NCBI RefSeq assembly: GCF_905147365.1
Contig: NC_056417.1
Span: forward strand, 1,634,501-1,698,500
Source of the DNA: Aricia agestis
Taxonomy: Eukaryota > Arthropoda > Insecta > Lepidoptera > Lycaenidae
Reading direction: 5' to 3'
Length of the DNA stretch: 64,000 nt
Positions 20,910 through 29,869 of this stretch are shown here, piece by piece (the stretch's first letter is position 1; each line of letters begins with the position of its first letter). The notes under the pieces are model-generated. The model was not told the origin of the DNA, did no database searches, and worked only from the letters and a program-made list of their open reading frames with translations. Made by a program: the position numbers and the translations under genes.

Positions 20910-21076
20910 CATCGTATTCCATAAAAACTGCATCGTATTCCCTCAACTTCGACTCAAAGTGTCTTCATACATAATTTCTTCATTGTTAGCGGTTTAAATG
21001 TCTAATCACAATGCCGAATTTCCGCGGCGGAAATTCGGCATGATTACGTCAGCAAAATCAAACGCATATAATATAA
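20684..21076 (+). repeat. Tandem 191-bp direct repeat joined by TA microsatellites
   Basis: TA run (20686-20716), then TCGTATTCCATAAAAACTGC to AAATCAAACGCATATAATAT (20721-20884), then a second AT run and a second, apparently identical copy (20912-21075). Each copy holds the 31-bp perfect palindrome ATGCCGAATTTCCGC / GCGGAAATTCGGCAT. Confidence 0.9.
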
Positions 21077-21269
21077 GTTCTATAACGCGACGGAATTTCG
21101 GCATGGTGTGTCTTCGGTAATTTAAAATACATTGCAGGCGGAATCAAGCCGAACTTCCGCCGCGGAAATTTAGCAGAGTGTGTTTAGACACTTAGCAAGA
21201 AGAGGTAACAGATAGACTGACAGACAGACATAATATTGACAGACACACTTTCACATATTAATAAGTACC
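21077..21269 (+). repeat. Palindrome-related sequence and family 5 3' end
   Basis: CGGAATTTCGGCATGG and GAACTTCCGCCGCGGAAATT echo the palindrome of the preceding direct repeats. GAAGAGGTAACAGATAGACT, GACAGACAGACAT and ACACACTTTCACATATTAAT (21198-21262) are the 3' end of family 5. Confidence 0.55.
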
Positions 21270-21594
21270 TTTTTTATGAGATAAGGGGGCAAATGAGCAA
21301 ACGGGTCACCTGATAGAAAGCAACTTCCGTCGTCCATGGACACTCGGAACATCAGAAGAGCTGCAGGTGCGTTGCCGGCCTTTTAAGAGCGAATAGGGTA
21401 ATAAGTTAGGGGAGGGTAAGGAATGGAATAGGGGAGGGTAGGGAAGGGAATAGGGTAGGGGATTGGGCCTCCGGTAAACTCACTCACTCGGCGAAACACA
21501 GCGCAAGCGCTGTTTCACGCCGGTTTTTTGTGAGCCCGTGGTATATCTCCGGTCGAGCCGGCCCTTCCGTGCCAAAATATGGCTCTTCCACGTA
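21270..21594 (-). mobile_element. Family 1 poly(A) retroposon
   Basis: T-run, ATAAGGGGGCAAATGAGCAA, GGTCACCTGATAGAAAGCAA, CTGCAGGTGCGTTGCCGGCC, purine tract, CTCCGGTAAACTCACTCACT and GGCTCTTCCACG. It sits directly on the 3' end of a family 5 fragment. Confidence 0.85.
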
Positions 21595-22668
21595 TTAGTG
21601 TACCACGTACCTATAGACTTTAACACAGTATAAGTATGGATTTATACCTTTGTTACACAGAAATAACTCGTTAAGGGTTAACAGAAATAACGACGCCGCA
21701 GAAACGATAAACAGCGATTGTATTTACTTTTAATAATTAAAAAACACAATCGTTACCGCGCCGCATCGACGCCGGGTAAAATATACACGGCCTTATTAAT
21801 TGTATTAGCCATTTTCATTACATTGAGCCATTTTTCATACTATAATAAACATTTACCTTCATAAACTGTTGCATAGCTATTATCGCGACGATCGAATGGA
21901 GAAATTGCGTAAGGAAATAAATTTAACACACCCCACTGGGTGCGGTGTTGCCAGACTTCGGCACGGTGTTTGTGTGTGTGCGACTAGACGTATGCGTTAT
22001 ATATATTATTTAATGCGGCAGTCTCCGACTGCCACACGTATTTTTCTATATTATATTTAAAGCATATAAAAATATATATAACTGGTCGACCCAGCAAACA
22101 TTTCGGGTATTGTTGACTGATTTCCGTACCTACTCGATAAGCACATTTTTTTTTATCACAATCGGCTCTGTGGTCACGGAGGAGTTTGTCGAAAACATCT
22201 TATTTGTCAACAAAATCGGTACAGCTATTAAATGATGAGACATACAGAGAAACACTTTCCCAATTATTATAATAAGAATGGATCATGAAAATAAAAATTT
22301 ATCCTTTTTTACAGCAATCTAAATTCCTAAGTATCGTCAATAATGTCCCCAATTCTTATTTGTCTTTTTATTTATATTTTGAAGGCTCCCGTAATAATCC
22401 TTCGGTTGCCAATTTGTATGCAGCGCGCGGCGTCTCCCGATAGATTTCGTTTCTTACGTTATTAATATTGAACCTTATTTTTTCATTAAATCCCTCCGCT
22501 GTTTCATTTATCTCGGCGGGTCCGTCTGGGAATGATTGGAGAGGAATTAAAGAAAACTCTAGCTAATGATAAAAATCTGAAAGATATCAATGTACTTATA
22601 TTGATATCACACACACTGAACACATCTGAAAAATATACCCACAAGCTATTTAAACATCAACTCCGTTT
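21595..22668. other. Noncoding stretch
   Basis: No supported gene. A 63-codon frame at 21869-22060 has no domain and overlaps a GT-rich run. Confidence 0.35.
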
Positions 22669-22992
22669 TTTTTATGAGATAAGGGGGAAAACGAGCAAAC
22701 GGGTCTCCTGATGGGAAACAACTTCCATCGCCACTTCATAGACACGCGCAGCATCAGAAGAGCTGCAGGTGCGTTGCCGGCCTTGAGGGAATAGGGTAGG
22801 GAAGGGAATAGGGGAGGGTAGGGAAGGAATTAGGGGAGAGAAGGAAATAGGGGAGGGTAGGGAAGGGAAAAGGGGATTGGGCCTCCGGTAAACTCACTCA
22901 CTCGGCGAAATATTTACGCTGATTTTCTGTGAGCCCGTGGTGTTTCTCCGGTCGAGCCGGCCCATTCGTGCCAAAGCATGTCTCTCCCACGT
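22669..22992 (-). mobile_element. Family 1 poly(A) retroposon
   Basis: T-run, ATAAGGGGGAAAACGAGCAA, GGTCTCCTGATGGGAAACAA, CTGCAGGTGCGTTGCCGGCC, an expanded purine tract, CTCCGGTAAACTCACTCACT and CGGTCGAGCCGGCCCATTCG. The GCGCAAGCGCTGTTTCACGC block is shortened here. Confidence 0.85.
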
Positions 22993-23560
22993 AAAAATTC
23001 ACCAAAATTAGTTTATTGCGCCGGAACTACACATTTTTCCTGGTAAAATATGATTGGAAAAACGGTACGGTTAGACTTATGGTTCCCACGCTATAACCGA
23101 ATTTGGACACATCATCTAGTAGAGATATATAATTTTCCAATGAAGTCTGACATTAGCATAATTATAATACTGCCTTGCATCCCAAAGTGTACGGTTCTAG
23201 CATGTCAGGAGAATTTTGGAGCAGGCAACATCTTGTAAATTATAATTGAAACGTTAAAATATTCGCCCAAAACATAGCTTCAGAAAGTTAATCGCAAAGT
23301 GAATTTATAATGTAGGGCTAATTGAAAGCTTTTTTGTAACAAAGGCGGGGTTTTCGACGGACAAAGTCATAATTTCATCTGCTTATGCCCAAGTGGCTGA
23401 CACAAAAGTGAGTCCTTGCGAATTCTTCATAATGAGTCGTTTAGGAAATCGTGTCAGGGTCGCTGTCTGTAGCCTTTGACGCCAATTAAAAATTGCTTCA
23501 TATTTTATGACAGCATTTTGTGTAAAATGTTTTAACTGTGAACAATCAGTAACTTTTTAC
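22993..23560. other. Noncoding stretch
   Basis: Contains TTATGGTTCCCACGCTATAA and AGTGTACGGTTCTAGC, perhaps a very worn family 5 copy. No gene supported. Confidence 0.35.
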
Positions 23561-23874
23561 CTTTTTTTTATGTGATAAGGGGGCAAACGAGCAAACGGCT
23601 CACCTGATGGAAATCAACTTCCGTCGCCCATGCACACTCGCAGCATCAGAAGAGCTACAGGTGCGTTGCCGGCCTTTTAAGAGGGAATAGGGGAGGGTAG
23701 AGATGGGAAGGGAATAGGGTAGGGTAGGGAAGGGAATAGGGTAGGGGATTGGGCCTCCGGTAAACTCACTCACTCGGCGAAACACAGCGCAAGCGCTGTT
23801 TCACGCCGGTTTTCTGTAAGAACGTGGTATTTCTCGAGCCGGCCCATTCGTGCCGAAGCATGGCTCTCCCACGT
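23561..23874 (-). mobile_element. Family 1 poly(A) retroposon
   Basis: T-run, GATAAGGGGGCAAACGAGCA, GCTCACCTGATGGAAATCAA, AGAAGAGCTACAGGTGCGTT, purine tract, CTCCGGTAAACTCACTCACT, GCGCAAGCGCTGTTTCACGC and GAAGCATGGCTCTCCCACG. The CTCCGGT before CGAGCCGGCCC is deleted relative to other copies. Confidence 0.85.
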
Positions 23875-23885
23875 ATAAAACTGTC

Positions 23886-24210
23886 ACTTATCTTTATTTA
23901 CAATAAGTAATTAGTTATTTCTTTGTTCTTTCTTTTTTTCTGTCTATTATTTTTACTGTTGTAGTCATAATTATTTATTGTTTATCCCTGCATGTTATGT
24001 TGCGAAGTCACTCTTTGGCCCCTGCAGAATACCAGTGCAGCGGGCTTGCTTGCTGCGTGTAGCTGAGCTGGGGCCAATTTTTGACATCACATAACATATA
24101 CCTATAATTTTAATTGTATATAGCTTAAGTCCTTTTTACTTTTTTATTTTATATTCTGTATAATATGTTGTGTGTTGAAAAAAATGAACGTATTCCATTC
24201 TATTCTATTC
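23886..24210 (+). mobile_element. Family 8 retroposon with ATTCT tail
   Basis: TTATCTTTATTTACAATAAG, CCCTGCATGTTATGTTGCGA, GGCCCCTGCAGAATACCAGT, GAGCTGGGGCCAATTTTTGA, CATCACATAACATATACCTA and a terminal ATTCTATTCTATTC. Near-identical copies lie at 38507-38845 and 45628-45966; a minus-strand fragment at 51980-52142. Probably the 3' end of a LINE with a pentanucleotide tail; the parent is not identified. Confidence 0.75.
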
Positions 24211-24478
24211 TTTTATACTTTGTTTCAATTTTTTTTGATGTATTGATGTAACTTTTAACAAAAATTTGAACTTGACCAGGTAATTAATGTTATGTTTATG
24301 ATATTGTGGAGATTACTTGACACTTTTTCTAGCATTATAGCTATCTATTTTACAGAGTATTTAAAGTAAACTAAGAAAATAAAATAATTTGTTATTAAAA
24401 TAGAAACAATCAGGCAGATCAAAATTAATCAAAATCAAAACTGTTTTATTTCTGAATAAATTTAAAATAAATATTTTC

Positions 24479-24776
24479 TTTATTAACATTAATATTGAAA
24501 TCCTCCAACGTTTTCAATCAAAACTTATTCGTATGATAACAGACGCACCTTGGTATATAACCAACAAACATCTCAGAAAGACTAAAATCTTACGCCAAGC
24601 GTATTGAAAATCACCCAAACCCACTAGCAAACCGTCTAATGCAAAATCAGACAAAAACTTTTAATGGAATAAAGAGGAAACCACCCTAAGATTTATTATA
24701 GAAAATATAAATATTGAACTAGTCAAAGGGCTAGAATCTAGACCAGGCAGATTGCAAGAAAATAAAAGCCTTAAAA
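24479..24776 (+). mobile_element. 5'-truncated jockey-like LINE insertion with 10-bp target duplication
   Basis: The flanks AAATATTTTC at 24469-24478 and 24777-24786 are identical, with the second preceded by an A-run. Between them is a LINE 3' end: ORF tail (24497-24689) and a short 3' UTR. The insertion cleanly interrupts a family 9 repeat. Confidence 0.85.
24497..24689 (+). pseudogene. Jockey-type LINE reverse transcriptase, extreme C-terminus
   Basis: Translates as EILQRFQSKLIRMITDAPWY then ITNKHLRKTKIL, and after a frame change HPNPLANRLMQNQTK and FNGIKRKPP, stop at 24687-24689. The LQRFQSK--RMIT-APWY-TN-HLR block and HPNPLA--L are the hallmark end of jockey-clade ORF2 proteins. Some 30 residues between the blocks are missing and the frame shifts, so it is dead. 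Confidence 0.85.
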
Positions 24777-25060
24777 AAATATTTTCAGAATGCCTACATG
24801 GTGCCTACCACCGGTTCGGGAACTATAACCCCGCCGAGAAAAACCGGCGTAAGAAACTCGCACGGGGCCCACTTTTTACCAAAAAAGTGAGAAAAATTAA
24901 TATTTTTTAAATAACAATGTTGTAACTTAATTTGATAATTATGGGTTTTATTTAAGATCAATTAACATAATATTATTGTCCATATATGATAGAAATGTAA
25001 ACACTAAAATACTATCTAAAATATACAGATATATTATATATACAAACTATAAATATAAAA

Positions 25061-27001
25061 CTATAAAAAGAAAAACTTGCCCAAGTCGTCCCCATCTGGC
25101 AGAGTGCCCAGCAAGCTGACAGCATTGCTACGTTGGATGGCAATTGCTATCCGCTGTGCCAGGTAGCTCCCAGCTCTGGGGTCTCGGGTGGCTTCAACAA
25201 GCTTCTTAGATATTCCTCTAAAAAGCATATGTGCCCCCGGACCCCATGCGCCTAGAGTTTCCACCCCAAACGGTTCAAATATAAGGTCTCCGCTGAGGTT
25301 CTCATATTTGCGCCGCTTGAGGTTCTCTGCTTGGTTTGCGGCTGCGCCCGCACAGCTCGAGGTGCTCTGAATATGGGACGAGGCGAATGTGTCGACACAA
25401 GTAGCGTCCCACACAAGGGCCCGACCCACATTCCAGGGCACCAGTGTCATTCCATCGGGTCTCTTGCCATCGTCGCGCGCCAAACCGGAGGGCTCCAGTA
25501 TCGCTGGCACGCCGGCAGTGACAAGAGCCCGACGAATGAGGTCATTCAGGTTGTGATGCCGTGAAAAGCGTCCGGCACTTCGCGAGCAGCACAACCCGTG
25601 GTGACCATAGCTGTCAACGCGCGCGCCGCAAACACACTGATGGGGGACGACATGGAGGACACCAAGACGCAGGGCAGTGGCAAGACGGAATGTATTACGG
25701 TCCAGCAATGTTCCTGTGTTTTTAGATGGCAGTGCCTGCAGCCAAGCTCCCGACTCCCACCTCTCCACGGCCAAAAGTCGAGCCCGTTCTACGGCGCTGG
25801 TAGACGTGTTAAACAGTTTATTACGCACCAGTTCGCAGATGGGCTCGTCCCAGAGCCTTTGGGAAGATGTGTTCTTGGGAACCTCGCTGCCGGCACTAGC
25901 AATGTCCCAGGCATCCTTGGCCTCGTCCGCAAAGGGAATGACGAATAGGCAAGATGAGGGCTCTAAGATTTTGGCTATTACTGCGCGATTTGCGTGGACC
26001 GAGGACAAGAACGCCGGTAAAGCTGTGTCCGATGTTTTTCGTATTCCCAGGCCACCGAACCTTACTGGTAGTGTAGCTTGGGTCCAGGAACGTTCATCAA
26101 ATTTTATGTTTAAAATTGTGGAAAGCGTATGCTTTAGGGTGTCATCTAAGCTATGGAGAAGTTCTGGGAACTTCCAGAGCTGACAACACCGCAAAGCATA
26201 CGTAAATTTTGGAACGAATAAACAATATCGAATCAGAGTAAATGCCATGTGACTGTTAATTTGGAGAAGACGATCTAAACTTTCACTAAAATTCCGTGTT
26301 TTTTCATTTATATAGTCCGGAAAAGAATCGGCTAGAACAGGTGAACCCAAGAGAAAAAGTGCACTCTTCTCAATCACTGATAATTCTGGGGCGACGGCCT
26401 TGAAACTGGATATTATCTCATCTCTATCCCCACAATCATCAGGGACAAAAAGTTCACACTTCCCCAGGTTCAAATCTAGGCCTATAATTTTGAATTCGCG
26501 AATCAGAGTCTGAAAATCCGAAAGAACTGTAGATGCGTCGCTGGCAAGGGTCCCGTCATCTAGATACCACACGTTGAATTTGGAATTTAGGAGTTCGATG
26601 ACCGGGTGAATAGCTAGACTGAAAATTGCCGGACCTAGAGGGTCGCCCTGTTGACAGCCAACTTCAGACTGGATTAAGTGGTTCTGGTAAATGAGTTTAG
26701 TGGGATCTCGGTAGCACTGTAACATGAAGGGTAAAATGGTGGGGGCTTTGGTTTTTATCTGTGTTAACATGGCGACCCTGTCTACAGAATTGAAAGCGTT
26801 TGAAACATCCACCTTTAAATATATACTATTTTTTGAATTTTGAACATGAGTGCGAAAAGAGTGAACGGCTGCCTCACAGCCACCTTTGCAGGCGAAACCA
26901 AGTTGCTTGGGTTGGAAATATGATGACAGAGATTTTATGGACCTGCAGGCTATCTTGGCAGTGAGGCGCCGGTATGTTGAGCCGACAGCGATCGGTCGTA
27001 A
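25061..27001 (-). CDS. Non-LTR retrotransposon reverse transcriptase with C-terminal restriction-like endonuclease (5'-truncated)
   Basis: An uninterrupted frame of 647 codons on the minus strand, from a stop at 27002-27004 to TAG at 25061-25063. No in-frame ATG marks a true start, and the first 64 codons carry recognisable RT fingers, so the element is 5'-truncated. Order: RPIAVGSTYRRLTAKI (fingers); then, counting from the codon at 26812, DVSNAFNSVDR (2-12, palm motif A), GCQQGDPLGPAIFSLAIHP (52-70, motif B), VWYLDDGTL (81-89, catalytic YxDD), GLDLNLGKCELF (motif D); a long connector; a CxC-H-C/HH zinc motif near CVCGARVDSYGHHGLCC (393-409) and RHH; then RPDGMTLVPWNVGRALVWD (451-469), fitting the PD...D core of a restriction-like endonuclease. 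It would nick target DNA and prime reverse transcription. All palm aspartates are present. The lack of stops in 1.94 kb suggests a fairly recent insertion. From memory, similar RT plus GKRPDG proteins are common in cnidarians, molluscs and sponges; exact clade not assigned. Antisense frames in this interval are shadows. Confidence 0.85.
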   Translation of the reverse strand, partial: LRPIAVGSTYRRLTAKIACRSIKSLSSYFQPKQLGFACKGGCEAAVHSFRTHVQNSKNSIYLKVDVSNAFNSVDRVAMLTQIKTKAPTILPFMLQCYRDPTKLIYQNHLIQSEVGCQQGDPLGPAIFSLAIHPVIELLNSKFNVWYLDDGTLASDASTVLSDFQTLIREFKIIGLDLNLGKCELFVPDDCGDRDEIISSFKAVAPELSVIEKSALFLLGSPVLADSFPDYINEKTRNFSESLDRLLQINSHMAFTLIRYCLFVPKFTYALRCCQLWKFPELLHSLDDTLKHTLSTILNIKFDERSWTQATLPVRFGGLGIRKTSDTALPAFLSSVHANRAVIAKILEPSSCLFVIPFADEAKDAWDIASAGSEVPKNTSSQRLWDEPICELVRNKLFNTSTSAVERARLLAVERWESGAWLQALPSKNTGTLLDRNTFRLATALRLGVLHVVPHQCVCGARVDSYGHHGLCCSRSAGRFSRHHNLNDLIRRALVTAGVPAILEPSGLARDDGKRPDGMTLVPWNVGRALVWDATCVDTFASSHIQSTSSCAGAAANQAENLKRRKYENLSGDLIFEPFGVETLGAWGPGAHMLFRGISKKLVEATRDPRAGSYLAQRIAIAIQRSNAVSLLGTLPDGDDLGKFFFL

Positions 27002-27683
27002 CTAACTGTAACTTAATTTTATATACAATATCAACAATCAACATACATAATTGTAAGTCATATAATAATGTAGAAGTAGCCTTGCAAGAAGCCATCCAAA
27101 ATGTGCCATCGGATAAACGTTAACGGGTATTATTTATTAATCTCTTCAATTATGTAAGGATCTTTTTATAATATACTAATTATTAATCTAAAGATCATCT
27201 TGGTATCAGTAGATAATGTAATTTTATATTATCTCTGATGTATACAGAGAATGAAAGAGAACATTAAATATAATGTTAATAAACCAACCTTAACTTAATC
27301 CAGATCAGCTTAACCGATTTTACGTATATTATTTACCTTTTCCCTGAGCATATTAAACGCTACATAACCTCGTCCAAGCAAATTGATAAGCTGTCAGTTT
27401 TGAACCCCCCTCCCTCCCCCTGCCTATGTTTCGACCGGCACTGTTCTTGACACATCTGCAGGGTAAATTCGGAAGATATTTCCTTGAAGTGTGTTACTAC
27501 GTTAGATAAATAAGTAAATTGTTGCTATTGCTACTTTTGTTTTTGTAATGGTGTGCTGTAGTCTTTCGTAATATAGTATCTTCTTTAACAGATAAACATG
27601 CCTACATAATTTAAAATAATATATGTAGAGTTTACTTTCTCTACATATACCAGTCAGCTTTGTCCGTAGATTACCGTAAATTA
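27002..27683. other. Noncoding stretch upstream of the truncated LINE
   Basis: The truncation point of the LINE lies at about 27000. Beyond it no RT-like reading continues and no other gene is supported. Confidence 0.4.
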
Positions 27684-27734
27684 CTTATCTATAAGCACTA
27701 ATATAGTTAATTATCATTAGTGCTTATAGATAAG
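27684..27734. repeat. Perfect hairpin, 19-bp arms
   Basis: CTTATCTATAAGCACTAAT (27684-27702) and ATTAGTGCTTATAGATAAG (27716-27734) around a 13-nt AT loop. Confidence 0.95.
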
Positions 27735-27762
27735 ATTAATAATAATTGATTAATAGAATGGC

Positions 27763-28103
27763 ATGCCGCGTCAGTGGTCTAGCGGTTAAGAGCGTGGCTC
27801 TCGACTCGGAGGTCGTGAATTCGATTCCCGCGTTGGAAACATGTTATTTCCAAGTTTGGTTAGGACAATGCAGGCTGATCACCTGATTGTCTGACAAGTA
27901 AGATGATCCATGCGTCGGATCGCATGTAAAAAGTCGGTCCTGCGCCTTATCTCTCGCCAGTCGTGTCTGGGTTATGAGAGTGAAGGAATAGAGAGTGGTC
28001 TAGTGTACTGCGCACACACGTGAGCACTATAAACCACGTACCTGGCCTGGTTACAATGAAACTGGCCACCGTCACCGAAATCGGTGTGATGAATATTATT
28101 AAC
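27763..28103 (+). mobile_element. SINE-T2, complete, with 8-bp target duplication
   Basis: AGAATGGC flanks at 27755-27762 and 28104-28111. The tRNA-like head reads GTCAGTGGTCTAGCGGTTAA (A box) and GTGAATTCGATTCCCGCG (B box), with an anticodon-arm-like CTCTCGACTCGGAGG. The body has AGGACAATGCAGGCTGATCA, GGATCGCATGTAAAAAGTCG, TCTGGGTTATGAGAGTGAAG and CAATGAAACTGGCCACCGTC and ends in ATTATTAAC. It is a SINE, not a working tRNA gene: it runs on as a 340-bp unit and is repeated in diverged form at 12364. Confidence 0.9.
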
Positions 28104-28230
28104 AGAATGGCTATTGGACTAAAGGTTTCAGCTTCACGCTGGTTTTTCAATTAATAACGCTGAAAATTCTTTTAACTTCATGTGTAATTTGTTAAACAGG
28201 TAAGTAAAAAGTTATACTAAAGTCCGGTTT

Positions 28231-28392
28231 GAGAGTAACTCGGTCGTTGAACTGTATTTGCTCGTATTTCATAGGTACACACATCTTTTTGTATCTCCTT
28301 TCTACACACTCGTTATTTTCGTTCGCGTGAAAGAGACAAAAAAAAGGACAAAGAGAGCTACAGTTCAACGGGTCAATGAACTAATTACTCTC
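28231..28392. repeat. Inverted-repeat element, imperfect
   Basis: GAGAGTAACTCGGTCGTTGA and ACTGTA at left, TACAGTTCAACGGGTCAATG and ATTACTCTC at right. Probably a worn MITE. Confidence 0.5.
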
Positions 28393-29012
28393 TGGCGATA
28401 GAACTTTAGATAAAGCTAACCAACTGAAACTATAATAGTATCTTATTAGTCCCTAGGTCTTGCTTAACGAAAACTCTCAATTAGGTGCTAATCGAAGCGT
28501 TAGTGTTCTCCGGCGGATAATTACCGCTACCTACTACGCGGTGATTCAAGGCGACAGCGACCTTTCGTACATCGCTCCTATACCAAGGTCAATGACCGCT
28601 GATGCCAAACTTCCCCATTTTGACTATACTCAATTCAATAAATACTTAACTCAATTTACTAATAAAATATTAACATGGAAAAATCAATGTTGAAAATAGC
28701 AGAAAATAAAAAAGTGAAATTGTTAAGTTTTAAATTATCCAAAGTTAAGCTGACTTTGTTCAATCATAACAAAAATTAATTAAAACTGTAAAATCTCGAG
28801 AGAGAACGTTACTTTACATTCAATACAAAAATAATATTTATTTTCACAGCACAATATTTTGTAGGGTAAAGAATTAGTAATATATAAAAAATGAACTAAA
28901 ATATATTCATTGTAAAATTGGGCTGTAAATCCCTTCTGGGTTAGCGATGAGGAGCCCAAAAGTTTCGCTCTGTCCGTCTGTCTGTCCTACTCTTGTTACC
29001 CTTCAATAACAG
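28393..29012. other. Noncoding stretch
   Basis: A 77-codon frame (28460-28693) without ATG or domain. CTGTCCGTCTGTCTGTC near 28970 is a trace of a family 5/7-like repeat. Confidence 0.35.
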
Positions 29013-29020
29013 CTTTGCCC

Positions 29021-29310
29021 CATAAAGTTAGTATACCTAGCGGAATAGAGCAACAGTCTCTAGCTGTCAAAGGAAATGAACTTGATTTACATCTGTGCGT
29101 AAAAATATGTGTACGTATACAGTTTACACAAGCATCTTTCTATGGGATTAAATTGTCAACGTGCCGATAAGTGCCGACTGGACGTCAAAAAAAGAGTTAT
29201 GCTGTCTTGTATCACACGTCTCTTTTTACCACGCAGTGTTACTGATAGTGACATCTCGCTTGCTCAGGCCTTTGTTTCTCTATTCCGTTAGGTATATTAA
29301 CAACTTTATG
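29021..29310. mobile_element. 290-bp DNA transposon (MITE) with 8-bp target duplication
   Basis: CTTTGCCC at 29013-29020 and 29311-29318 flanks an element with ends CATAAAGTTAGTATACCTAG and GGTATATTAACAACTTTATG; the inverted repeats continue with CGGAATAGAG / CTCTATTCCG. An 8-bp duplication fits the hAT or P superfamilies. No transposase inside; the 60-codon frame at 29109-29291 has no domain. Confidence 0.85.
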
Positions 29311-29534
29311 CTTTGCCCATACCAATGTTTTGAATGAGAGATTGGGTCTATCTGTGTATTACCATGACGTATCTTTATCAGTGTCAGTCAGATTCGAATG
29401 GAAGGCATAAAAGATAATAGTTTAGGTCTAAGTCATAAAAATAATTCCTTGCTGAACCAGCGCTAAAAATTCCTAATGAAGATTCCACAGATTTGAAGTC
29501 AACAAATTATTTTAGTAAAGTTTGGTTACCCTGC

Positions 29535-29862
29535 ATACGTGGGAGAGCCATGCTTCGGCACGAATGCGCCGGCTCGACCGGAGAAATACCACGTTCTCAC
29601 AGAAAACTGGCTTGAAACAGCGCTTGCGCTGTGTTTCGCCGAGTGAGTGAGTTTACCGGAGGCCCAATCCCTTACCCTATTCCCTTCCCTACCCTGCCCT
29701 ATTCCCTTCCCTTCCCTACCCTCCCCTATTACCCTATTCCCTCTTAAAAGGCAGGCAACGCACATGCAGCTCTTCTGATGCTGCGAGTGTCCATGGGCGA
29801 CGGAAGTTGTTTTCCATCAGGTGACCCGTTTGCTCGTTTGCCCCCCTTACTTCATAAAAAAA
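29535..29862 (+). mobile_element. Family 1 poly(A) retroposon with 7-bp target duplication
   Basis: ACCCTGC at 29528-29534 and 29863-29869. Starts ATACGTGGGAGAGCCATGCT, then GGCTCGACCGGAGAAATACC, AACAGCGCTTGCGCTGTG, a pyrimidine tract, GCAGCTCTTCTGATGCTGCG and GTTTGCTCGTTTGCCCCCCT with an A-tail. The duplication plus A-tail fixes the true orientation and limits of this family. CGGCTCGACCGGA loosely resembles a Pol III B box. Confidence 0.9.
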
Positions 29863-29869
29863 ACCCTGC

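Larger units (their letters stand above)
24418..24925 (+). repeat. Family 9 repeat, split by a LINE insertion
   Basis: AATCAAAATCAAAACTGTTT, TATTTCTGAATAAATTTAAA and AATATTTTC (to 24478) continue, after 298 foreign bases, as ATTTTCAGAATGCCTACATG, CCTACCACCGGTTCGGGAAC, CGAGAAAAACCGGCGTAAGA, CTCGCACGGGGCCCAC and AAAAAAGTGAGAAAAATTAA. This is a repeat I recognise as abundant in moths; other copies at 54367-54465 and 56150-56330. Bases 24211-24417 before it hold nothing recognised. Confidence 0.75.

Noticed and set aside
25188..26183. Plus-strand open frames of 60-168 codons opposite the large minus-strand frame
   Set aside because: They are antisense shadows of the RT/endonuclease frame, whose motifs are unambiguous.
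27763..27840. A functional tRNA gene
   Set aside because: The tRNA-like head is continuous with a 340-bp SINE body, has a target duplication, and recurs in diverged form at 12364.
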